A stretch of 5,643 nt of DNA from Candidatus Paceibacter sp. (GTDB taxonomy: Bacteria; Patescibacteriota; Minisyncoccia; UBA6257; GWB1-50-10): assembly GCA_020724685.1 (NCBI GenBank), contig DYGP01000046.1, forward strand, positions 1 to 5,643, read 5' to 3'. The notes beneath the pieces were generated by a model. It made no database searches, was not told the DNA's origin, and was given only the letters and a program-made list of their open reading frames with translations. The translations under genes were made by a program, and so were the position numbers. How positions within the stretch are numbered: the stretch's first letter is position 1; the number at the start of each line of letters is the position of its first letter. Shown here in pieces: positions 1 to 4,660 of this stretch.

Positions 1-52
1 TTGAGGTGGTAGCGCCCGCAAGGGCTTGGAGGTTCAAATCCTCTCCCGCGCA
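1..52 (+). tRNA. tRNA-Leu (anticodon GAG), 5' part outside window
   Basis: This is the 3' part of a class II tRNA that decodes CUC/CUU leucine codons. The window opens on the anticodon loop TTGAGGT (1-7), with anticodon GAG at 3-5. The 3' anticodon stem strand GGTAG is at 8-12. A long variable arm has GCCC (14-17) paired with GGGC (22-25) across a GCAA tetraloop. The T-arm is GGAGG (28-32), loop TTCAAAT (33-39) and CCTCT (40-44). The 3' acceptor strand CCCGCGC is at 45-51 and discriminator A at 52. A long variable arm, an A discriminator and this anticodon loop fit tRNA-Leu; the loop and 3' stem match my memory of E. coli leuU. CCA is not encoded (CAA follows the discriminator), so the tail must be added by CCA-adding enzyme. 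The D-arm and 5' acceptor strand lie upstream. Confidence 0.9.
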
Positions 53-66
53 CAACGTATTCCGGT

Positions 67-96
67 AATCCCGCCTGTCTATGGACAGGCGGGATT
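67..96 (+). terminator. Perfect 13-bp hairpin after the tRNA; possible terminator
   Basis: Bases 67-79 (AATCCCGCCTGTC) pair perfectly with 84-96 around a 4-nt TATG loop. The hairpin starts 15 nt past the tRNA 3' end, where a terminator of the tRNA transcript would be expected. The following bases (GTGTATT) are only mildly T-rich and there is no proper T-tract on either strand, so termination efficiency is uncertain. It could instead be a processing stem or a dispersed palindromic repeat. The stem is seen directly; its function is inferred. Confidence 0.5.
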
Positions 97-154
97 GTGT
101 ATTGCGGGAAGTTCCGCCGGAAATCAGGAGAGGGAATAAATATAGGAAGAGACA

Positions 155-163
155 TGATATAAT
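155..163 (+). promoter_or_regulatory. Extended -10 promoter of the zinc-ribbon gene
   Basis: TGATATAAT contains a consensus -10 TATAAT (158-163) preceded by the extended TG dinucleotide. No convincing -35 box lies 16-18 bp upstream, as is common for extended -10 promoters. The predicted start is near 170, giving a leader of about 22 nt before the ATG at 192. Confidence 0.65.
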
Positions 164-181
164 TACAGGCAGAAATTTGAA

Positions 182-187
182 GAGGTG
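182..187 (+). promoter_or_regulatory. Shine-Dalgarno site fixing the start at 192
   Basis: GAGGTG lies 4 nt before ATG 192 and is a strong match to the anti-Shine-Dalgarno. It supports the short 104-aa reading of this frame over the 141-aa reading that would start at 81 inside the hairpin. Confidence 0.7.
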
Positions 188-191
188 TGCT

Positions 192-506
192 ATGAACGAA
201 AAGACGCTGTTTTGCAGGAAATGCAACAAGGATACGATCCACGCGCTTGTTTTTCCTTCCTGTGAAAAAAACGGAAACAGATATGCCGCCGTGTGTTCCG
301 TCTGTCTTTCCCTCTCGTCCGCGTTTGTCGAGGAACCGTCTTCCGATTTTACGACTTTTTTCTGTTCCTCCTGGCAATGTCAGATGAGCGTGAGGGGAAG
401 CATAGTCAGAAAAAACGGCATGGCCGGGCGCTTCGAAAATTGTTTCGTGAGGTGTCCGAATTGCAGATCCGTAAAGGAGATATTGATCGAAAGAACAAAG
501 AGATAG
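192..506 (+). CDS. Small cysteine-rich, zinc-ribbon-like protein of unknown function
   Basis: This is a 104-aa hypothetical protein. Cysteines are arranged as C8-x2-C11, C35-x2-C38 and C88-x2-C91, with further cysteines at 24, 58, 63 and 84. The first two pairs could form one four-Cys zinc ribbon; the third pair (CPNC), with C84 or the central cysteines, could form a second. The C-terminal tail is basic (ERTKR). There is no signal peptide or membrane segment, so it is probably cytosolic. The start at 192 is chosen because GAGGTG (182-187) stands 4 nt upstream and an extended -10 box lies at 155-163; the open frame continues upstream to an ATG at 81, but that reads through the hairpin. It is monocistronic, between a tRNA-Leu gene and gyrB, with its own terminator. 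I do not recognise the family. Nucleic-acid binding is possible but is not shown by the sequence. Confidence 0.75.
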   Translation: MNEKTLFCRKCNKDTIHALVFPSCEKNGNRYAAVCSVCLSLSSAFVEEPSSDFTTFFCSSWQCQMSVRGSIVRKNGMAGRFENCFVRCPNCRSVKEILIERTKR

Positions 507-531
507 AAAGAGGCCCGAAAGAGCCTCTTTT
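507..531 (+). terminator. Intrinsic terminator after the zinc-ribbon gene
   Basis: AAAGAGGC (507-514) pairs perfectly with GCCTCTTT (523-530) over an 8-nt loop. The T-run is TTTT (528-531), then CGCTTTA. The stem begins directly after the stop codon at 504-506. It separates the small gene from gyrB. Confidence 0.75.
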
Positions 532-569
532 CGCTTTATCCGGGCGCCGTCGGTTGCCTCATGAAACCT

Positions 570-597
570 TTGTTTTCGGGCAAAAATATGCTAATCT
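570..597 (+). promoter_or_regulatory. gyrB promoter (TTGTTT - 16 bp - TGCTAATCT)
   Basis: A -35-like TTGTTT (570-575) and a -10 TAATCT (592-597) are separated by 16 bp, and TG at 589-590 makes the -10 extended. Transcription would begin near 604, about 20 nt before the ATG at 624. This makes the in-frame ATG at 600 unlikely as the start, because it would lie upstream of the transcript. Confidence 0.55.
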
Positions 598-615
598 GAA
601 TGCGTGCCAAAGCGG

Positions 616-636
616 CTTTTTTTATGGTAAAAAAAG
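616..636 (+). other. 9-bp inverted repeat centred on the gyrB start codon
   Basis: CTTTTTTTA (616-624) and TAAAAAAAG (628-636) are perfect inverted repeats separated by TGG (625-627). The start codon ATG 624-626 therefore has its A as the last paired base and its TG in the loop. In mRNA this could form a mainly A-U hairpin over the initiation site. The T7 and A7 runs are also slippage-prone. The symmetry is seen directly; a regulatory role is inference. Confidence 0.5.
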
Positions 637-2564
637 AGGAAAAGAAGGAGAAAAAACAGCAGTCATACGGAGCGAAGGATATATTCGTACTTGAGGGTCT
701 TGAACCGGTCAGGAAGCGTCCCGGAATGTATATCGGGACGACGAGCACGGAGGGGTTGCATCATCTTGTCTGGGAGGTCGTCGACAACTCGATCGACGAG
801 GCGATGGCGGGGTATGCGAAGAACGTCCGCGTCGAACTTCTTAAAGGAAACAAAGTTGCCGTCACCGACGACGGGCGGGGAATCCCCGTTGAAGTGCATT
901 CGCAGACGAAAAAATCCGCTCTCGAAACGGTTCTCACGACGCTCCATGCGGGGGGAAAATTCGGGGGCGAAGGGTACAAGGTTTCGACCGGGCTCCACGG
1001 CGTCGGTGTTTCGGTCGTGAACGCCCTTTCCGATTGGCTCAGGGCAGAGGTGAGGCGCGACGGATCCCTGTATGTCCAGGAATATGAACGGGGAAAGCCG
1101 AAATCGGCGGTCAAGAAAAACGGAGGAAGAGTCGAGGGGACGGGAACAAAGATAATTTTTTCCCCCGACGGGACGATTTTTCCCAATGTGGAATTTGACA
1201 TAAAAAAAATAATCGATCATTTGCGGCATCAGGCATATCTCACGAAAGGCGTTCATATCGACATTGTGGATGAACGCGGAGACGCGCCGTTATTCTACGG
1301 ATTTTGTTTCGACGGAGGACTTCAATCGTTCATTCACCACCTCGTGGAACGGAGCGCCGTGCAAAAGATCCAGAACGAGGAATTTTACGTGAAAAAGGAG
1401 TATGAGGGAGTCGATGTCGAGGCCGCTTTCGTGTACACGAACGAAGTTGAGAATCAGGAGATGAGTTTTGCGAACAATGTTTACACGATGGACGGAGGGA
1501 TGCATCTCACGGGATTCCGGACCGCGCTCACGCGGACGCTTAACGATTACGCGAGGCAGTCGGGGATTCTAAAGGAATCGGACGAAAATCTGACGGGAGA
1601 CGACGTGCGTGAAGGACTTGTCGCTCTTGTCGCCGTCCGAATCAGGGAGCCGCAATTCGAAGGACAGACGAAGGGAAGGCTCGGGAACACCGAAGCGCGA
1701 ACCGCCGTGGATGCGATTGTGAGCGAAGCACTGAAAGAATTTCTCGAGAGACATTCCGCGGATGCGAAAGGAATCATCCAAAAGAACCTTCTCGCCGCCA
1801 AGGCGAGGAAGGCGGCGAAGGCCGCGAAAGACACCGTTCTCCGAAAAGGAATGCTTGAAGGACTCACCCTCCCGGGAAAACTCGCGGATTGCTCCTCCCG
1901 GAAACCCGAAGAATCGGAACTTTTCATCGTTGAGGGAGATTCGGCCGGCGGATCGTGCAAACAGGGGAGAGACCGGAGGATTCAGGCGGTTCTTCCTCTC
2001 AAGGGCAAGATTCTTAACGTCGAGAAAGCGAGAATGGACAAGATGCTTCTCAACAAGGAAATACGCTCTCTCGTGGTCGCTCTCGGAACAGCGATTTCCG
2101 ACAAATTCGACATCGGAAAACTCAGGTATCACAAAGTTATTCTGATGTCTGATGCGGACGTTGACGGCGCCCACATCAGAACGCTTCTTTTGACGCTTTT
2201 CTTCAGGTACTTTCCCCAGATCATAGAGAACGGACATTTATATATCGCCCAGCCGCCTCTTTTCAAGGTTCAGAAAGGAAAGGAAGGGCACTATGCGTAC
2301 AGCGACGCCGAGAGAGACAGGGTCGTGAAGTCGTTGGGGGGAGAGGGGGTGAATATCCAAAGATATAAGGGACTCGGAGAAATGAATCCGGAGCAGTTGT
2401 GGGAAACGACGCTTGATCCTGAAAAGAGGATGCTCAAAAAAGTCACGATAGAAGACTCGGTGGAGGCGAATCGCCTGTTTGATGTGCTCATGGGAGAAGT
2501 CGTTCAGCACCGGAAGAATTTCATAAACGCGCACGCGACGGCGGTTAAAAATCTTGACATCTGA
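624..2564 (+). CDS. gyrB: DNA gyrase subunit B
   Basis: This is the ATPase subunit of the type IIA topoisomerase gyrase, which with GyrA (not in this window) introduces negative supercoils. Read from ATG 624 it has 646 aa, normal for GyrB without the insert found in E. coli. A GHKL ATPase domain carries EVVDNSIDEA (from E51, with N55), DDGRGIP (from D82) and TGLHGVGVSVVNALS (122-136). The transducer domain has the QTK loop at 348-350. The TOPRIM domain has VEGDSAGGS (catalytic E437), PLKGKILNVEKA (from 458) and DADVDG (D510, D512, D514). The tail has QRYKGLGEMNPEQLW (from 579) and ends in NLDI, typical of GyrB; ParE is the alternative. The first 15 or so residues are a Lys/Glu-rich extension. 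ATG 624 is preferred over ATG 600 because of the promoter; neither has a clear Shine-Dalgarno. The stop is TGA. No terminator separates it from secE, 43 nt downstream. Confidence 0.96.
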   Translation: MVKKEEKKEKKQQSYGAKDIFVLEGLEPVRKRPGMYIGTTSTEGLHHLVWEVVDNSIDEAMAGYAKNVRVELLKGNKVAVTDDGRGIPVEVHSQTKKSALETVLTTLHAGGKFGGEGYKVSTGLHGVGVSVVNALSDWLRAEVRRDGSLYVQEYERGKPKSAVKKNGGRVEGTGTKIIFSPDGTIFPNVEFDIKKIIDHLRHQAYLTKGVHIDIVDERGDAPLFYGFCFDGGLQSFIHHLVERSAVQKIQNEEFYVKKEYEGVDVEAAFVYTNEVENQEMSFANNVYTMDGGMHLTGFRTALTRTLNDYARQSGILKESDENLTGDDVREGLVALVAVRIREPQFEGQTKGRLGNTEARTAVDAIVSEALKEFLERHSADAKGIIQKNLLAAKARKAAKAAKDTVLRKGMLEGLTLPGKLADCSSRKPEESELFIVEGDSAGGSCKQGRDRRIQAVLPLKGKILNVEKARMDKMLLNKEIRSLVVALGTAISDKFDIGKLRYHKVILMSDADVDGAHIRTLLLTLFFRYFPQIIENGHLYIAQPPLFKVQKGKEGHYAYSDAERDRVVKSLGGEGVNIQRYKGLGEMNPEQLWETTLDPEKRMLKKVTIEDSVEANRLFDVLMGEVVQHRKNFINAHATAVKNLDI

Positions 2565-2582
2565 CCCTTCGGATTTTATCCT
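2554..2582 (+). promoter_or_regulatory. Internal promoter for secE-nusG-rplK inside the gyrB 3' end
   Basis: A consensus -35 TTGACA (2554-2559) lies in the last codons of gyrB. It is followed at exactly 17 bp by TATCCT (2577-2582), which keeps the key first, second and last bases of a -10 box. Transcription would start near 2589, about 19 nt before the secE ATG. This would let secE-nusG-rplK be expressed independently of gyrB. Confidence 0.6.
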
Positions 2583-2607
2583 TAATCGGCGAAGTGCGCA
2601 CCACGAT

Positions 2608-2793
2608 ATGAGCGATCGCATAAAAAATTTTTTAAACGAATCCCGACAGGAGCTTAAGCGGGTGAATTGGCCGACCCGGAAAGAAACCGTGCGGTATACG
2701 CTGTTCGTCGTTCTTTTTTCGATAGGCGTGGCGGCATTTCTTGGAATACTCGATTTTATTTTCATGCAGGGGCTCGAGAGGCTCATTCTTTAA
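2608..2793 (+). CDS. secE: Preprotein translocase subunit SecE
   Basis: This is the 61-aa single-span SecE, which clamps and stabilises the SecY channel of the inner-membrane Sec translocon. An amphipathic N-terminal helix (about 3-20) leads into the family signature ELKRVNWPTRKE (15-26). One hydrophobic membrane segment follows at about 31-52, then a short C-terminal stretch. The length is that of the minimal one-helix form common in bacteria; E. coli SecE has three spans. The start at ATG 2608 puts the signature at its usual distance from the N-terminus. An in-frame TTG at 2554 is rejected because it overlaps the gyrB end and the -35 box. No Shine-Dalgarno is evident. It lies 43 nt after gyrB and 4 nt before nusG, the conserved secE-nusG order. 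Confidence 0.93.
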   Translation: MSDRIKNFLNESRQELKRVNWPTRKETVRYTLFVVLFSIGVAAFLGILDFIFMQGLERLIL

Positions 2794-2797
2794 TCCG

Positions 2798-3355
2798 ATG
2801 AATCCGGCAAAAAACACCGAACATAAGGGAGACCGAAAATGGTATGCGGTGCATACTTATTCCGGCTACGAAGATGCGGTCGCCCGTTATCTCAAACAGC
2901 GCGTGGAATCGCTTCTTATGAGCGACAAGATATTTGAGGTTGTCGTTCCGAAGGAAATAAAGATAAAAGTGAAGAACGGGAAACGCATGACGCAGGAAGA
3001 GAAGATATATCCCGGATACGTGCTCGTAAGCATGATTATGGACCATGATTCATGGTCCGTGGTTCGGAACACTCCTCGGGTAACCGGATTTGTCGGCGCC
3101 GATTCGACGACTCCAACCCCGCTTTCCGAGGAAGAGATAAAAGAGCTTATGGAACGCATGGGACCCAAAGATCCGAAATTCAACGTCGATCTCAAGAAGG
3201 ATGACCTCGTAAAAATCGTCGACGGTCCTTTCAAGGAATACGAGGGGAAGGTCGCCGAAATCGACGAAGAGCGGGGAAAACTCAAGGTGCTTGTTTCCAT
3301 TTTCAATCGCGATACGCTTGTCGAGATTGATTCGTTGCAAGTGAAGAAAGTTTAG
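2798..3355 (+). CDS. nusG: Transcription termination/antitermination factor NusG
   Basis: This is NusG (185 aa), the universal elongation factor that binds RNA polymerase through its NGN domain and contacts S10 or Rho through its KOW domain. The NGN domain runs from about K14 (KWYAVHTYSGYE) through YPGYVLV (71-77) to RNTPRVTGFVG (90-100). After a linker, the KOW domain starts near residue 136 with DLVKIVDGPFKEYEGKV and ends close to the C-terminus. Length and domain order are normal. ATG 2798 is chosen because it directly precedes the NGN domain and lies 4 nt after the secE stop, suggesting translational coupling. A TTG at 2741 inside secE is rejected. The only purine-rich stretch upstream (GAGAGG near 2776-2781) is rather far from the ATG. 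A 19-nt palindrome sits inside the gene (3040-3058). Confidence 0.95.
   Translation: MNPAKNTEHKGDRKWYAVHTYSGYEDAVARYLKQRVESLLMSDKIFEVVVPKEIKIKVKNGKRMTQEEKIYPGYVLVSMIMDHDSWSVVRNTPRVTGFVGADSTTPTPLSEEEIKELMERMGPKDPKFNVDLKKDDLVKIVDGPFKEYEGKVAEIDEERGKLKVLVSIFNRDTLVEIDSLQVKKV
3040..3058. repeat. 19-nt palindrome inside nusG
   Basis: GGACCATGA (3040-3048) and TCATGGTCC (3050-3058) are perfect inverted repeats with one central base. They span the codons for D82-S87 of NusG. The symmetry could be coincidence in coding DNA. It could also be a binding site for a dimeric protein or a site for a restriction-modification system. Confidence 0.35.
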
Positions 3356-3363
3356 GGTACTAT
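3335..3363 (+). promoter_or_regulatory. Candidate rplK promoter at the nusG 3' end
   Basis: TTGCAA (3335-3340) and TACTAT (3358-3363) are separated by exactly 17 bp. The start site would fall near 3370, leaving only about 4 nt before the rplK ATG at 3374, so any message from it would be almost leaderless. rplK may instead be carried by transcripts from upstream. Confidence 0.4.
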
Positions 3364-3373
3364 CTATTTCGCT

Positions 3374-3799
3374 ATGGCAAAACCTATAAAAACAGTATTG
3401 AAATTGCAGATTGAGGCAGGAAAAGCGAACCCGACGCCTCCGATCGGTCCCGCGCTCGGACAGCACGGGGTAAATATCCAGCAGTTCTGCCAGCAGTTCA
3501 ACGAGGCAACGAAGGAGATGGCGGGGGACGTTGTCCCGGCTGAGATAACCGTTTATGAGGACAGGACGTTCGATTTTAAGTTAAAAACCTCTCCCGCTTC
3601 GGCGCTTCTCAAGAAATACGCCGGTGTGGCGAAAGGATCTCCCGTTCCGCACAAACAGAAAGTGGGATCCGTCACAAAAGAACAGCTCCGTGAGATTGCG
3701 GAAAAAAAGATGGTTGATCTGAATGCCCGTGACGTGGACGCCGCGATGAAGATTATCGCCGGAAGCGCAAAGAACATGGGGATTGATATAACCGATTAG
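3374..3799 (+). CDS. rplK: 50S ribosomal protein L11 (uL11)
   Basis: This is L11 (141 aa, full normal length), which binds 23S rRNA at the GTPase-associated centre and supports elongation-factor function. The N-terminal domain contains the proline-rich segment ANPTPPIGPALGQHGVNI (18-35) that lies next to the thiostrepton site, followed by QQFCQQFNEATK. The C-terminal rRNA-binding domain spans about 75-141, with KKYAGVAKGS, VGSVTKEQLREIAEKK and GSAKNMGI. The ATG at 3374 gives the classic MAK N-terminus. No Shine-Dalgarno is visible in the 18-nt gap after nusG. rplA, which usually follows rplK, is absent; a strong terminator comes instead. The gap is also too short for the L1-binding leader structure that controls L11 operons in many bacteria. 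Confidence 0.97.
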   Translation: MAKPIKTVLKLQIEAGKANPTPPIGPALGQHGVNIQQFCQQFNEATKEMAGDVVPAEITVYEDRTFDFKLKTSPASALLKKYAGVAKGSPVPHKQKVGSVTKEQLREIAEKKMVDLNARDVDAAMKIIAGSAKNMGIDITD

Positions 3800-3813
3800 A
3801 TCCGAAACAGTTT

Positions 3814-3844
3814 CCGCCCCGATTCAAATAGGGGCGGTTTTTTT
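3814..3844 (+). terminator. Strong intrinsic terminator after rplK
   Basis: CCGCCCC (3814-3820) pairs with GGGGCGG (3831-3837) over a 10-nt loop and is followed by seven Ts (3838-3844). It lies 14 nt past the rplK stop and ends the gyrB/secE-nusG-rplK unit. Confidence 0.92.
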
Positions 3845-3887
3845 CGTTCTTGCGGACCGCACTTTTGTGTAAATCCGAGGTCAGTTT

Positions 3888-3896
3888 TGTTACAAT
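3888..3896 (+). promoter_or_regulatory. Extended -10 promoter of the thymidylate kinase gene
   Basis: TGTTACAAT holds the -10 TACAAT (3891-3896) with the extended TG at 3888-3889. A weak TTGTGT lies 20 bp upstream (3865-3870), so -35 contact is doubtful. The start site near 3902-3903 would give a leader of about 12 nt that opens on the Shine-Dalgarno. Confidence 0.6.
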
Positions 3897-3901
3897 CATG
3901 T

Positions 3902-3907
3902 GGAGGA
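3902..3907 (+). promoter_or_regulatory. Shine-Dalgarno site fixing the tmk start at 3915
   Basis: GGAGGA lies 7 nt before ATG 3915. It rules out the in-frame GTG at 3900, which would put this site inside the coding region and has no Shine-Dalgarno of its own. Confidence 0.8.
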
Positions 3908-3914
3908 AGAAACC

Positions 3915-4598
3915 ATGGAAATCCGCGAAGGGAAATTTCTTGTCATCGAAGGACCTGATGGATCGGGAAAGACCGAGCAGTTCAAGCTCCTTATCGAGCG
4001 TTTGAAGAGCGAGGGATATCCCGTCGCCACTTTCGATTTTCCGCAATACAAAAAGGAATCATCCTTTTTTGTGCGCCAATATTTGAACGGCGTGTACGGG
4101 GGGTGGCGCGAAGTCGGTCCCTACAAGGCGTCGGTATTCTACGCCGTTGACAGATTCGATATAAGTCCCGAAATCCGCAAAGCGAAAGATTCCGGAAGCG
4201 TTGTTGTTTCAAATCGATATGTCGCTTCGAATCTCGGGCATCAGGGGGCGAAACTGGAGGATGCCGCGCGGGAAGAATTTTTCCGTTGGAACAGCGAACT
4301 CGAATTTTCAATATTCGGGATTCCGCGCCCCGATTTAAACATTATTCTTCATATGCCGGCCGAAATTGCCTTCCGTCTCATAGAAAAAAAGGAAGCGAGG
4401 GAATATCTGAACGGGGAAAAGAAAGACATGCACGAAGGGGACATTGAACACCTCCGCGCCGCGGAACGATCGTATCTTCATATCGCGAAAATGTGGCCGG
4501 AAGAATACACGTTTGTCGAATGCGCGGAAAACGGAGAACCCCTCTCGATTCCCGAAATACACGAAAGGGTTTGGGATGTAGTGAAAAGAAAATTATAA
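3915..4598 (+). CDS. tmk: Thymidylate kinase (dTMP kinase), divergent type
   Basis: This is a 227-aa P-loop kinase predicted to phosphorylate dTMP to dTDP with ATP in dTTP synthesis. The Walker A motif GPDGSGKT is at 13-20. FDFP (40-43) and the segment running through YLNGVYG (56-62) shape the nucleotide site. FYAVDRFD (75-82) matches the DR motif of TMP kinases. SNRYVASNLGHQGAK (99-113) matches the DR(Y/H)xxS..YQG motif, but N100 replaces the usual Asp. RPDLNIIL (138-145) is the PDL strand. The basic region 154-181, with REYLNGEKKDMHE, is the likely LID. The pattern resembles the archaeal/eukaryote-like thymidylate kinases often annotated in CPR genomes, not the E. coli form. Another deoxynucleoside-phosphate kinase is possible. 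The gene is monocistronic, with its own promoter and terminator. Confidence 0.82.
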   Translation: MEIREGKFLVIEGPDGSGKTEQFKLLIERLKSEGYPVATFDFPQYKKESSFFVRQYLNGVYGGWREVGPYKASVFYAVDRFDISPEIRKAKDSGSVVVSNRYVASNLGHQGAKLEDAAREEFFRWNSELEFSIFGIPRPDLNIILHMPAEIAFRLIEKKEAREYLNGEKKDMHEGDIEHLRAAERSYLHIAKMWPEEYTFVECAENGEPLSIPEIHERVWDVVKRKL

Positions 4599-4603
4599 TC
4601 GTG

Positions 4604-4632
4604 AACGCCCCATGAAAATGGGGTGTTTTTTT
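4604..4632 (+). terminator. Intrinsic terminator after tmk
   Basis: AACGCCCCAT (4604-4613) pairs with ATGGGGTGTT (4618-4627), including one G-T pair, closed by a GAAA tetraloop. Seven Ts follow (4626-4632), the first two overlapping the stem. It lies 5 nt past the tmk stop and 28 nt before the gatB start. Confidence 0.92.
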
Positions 4633-4646
4633 GCCCATTTTTCGGG

Positions 4647-4652
4647 TATGAT
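4647..4652 (+). promoter_or_regulatory. Weak candidate -10 box for gatB
   Basis: TATGAT is a fair -10 match. A 17-bp spacer would place the -35 in the terminator T-tract (TGTTTT), which is poor. The start site would fall about 2 nt before the ATG, upstream of which GAGG (4653-4656) looks like a Shine-Dalgarno. These two readings conflict, so the box may be accidental. Confidence 0.25.
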
Positions 4653-4660
4653 GAGGCGGT

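Noticed and set aside
81..191. N-terminal extension of the zinc-ribbon frame from ATG 81
   Set aside because: It would start inside the hairpin loop and read through its arm and the promoter; the Shine-Dalgarno and promoter fit ATG 192.
600..623. gyrB start at ATG 600
   Set aside because: It lies just after the -10 box, upstream of the predicted transcript start, and has no Shine-Dalgarno. It cannot be fully excluded.
606..623. Attenuator-like GCC...GGC followed by T7 before gyrB
   Set aside because: Only a 3-bp stem can form, too weak for an intrinsic terminator.
663..2237. Several minus-strand open frames opposite gyrB
   Set aside because: They are shadows of a well-conserved gene, with low-complexity Arg/Ser/Phe-rich translations and no promoters or ribosome sites.
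2554..2607. secE start at TTG 2554
   Set aside because: It overlaps the gyrB end, adds a non-conserved extension, and the TTG belongs to the -35 box.
2741..2797. nusG start at TTG 2741
   Set aside because: It lies within secE, and the NGN domain begins right after ATG 2798.
3900..3914. tmk start at GTG 3900
   Set aside because: A strong Shine-Dalgarno at 3902-3907 points to ATG 3915.
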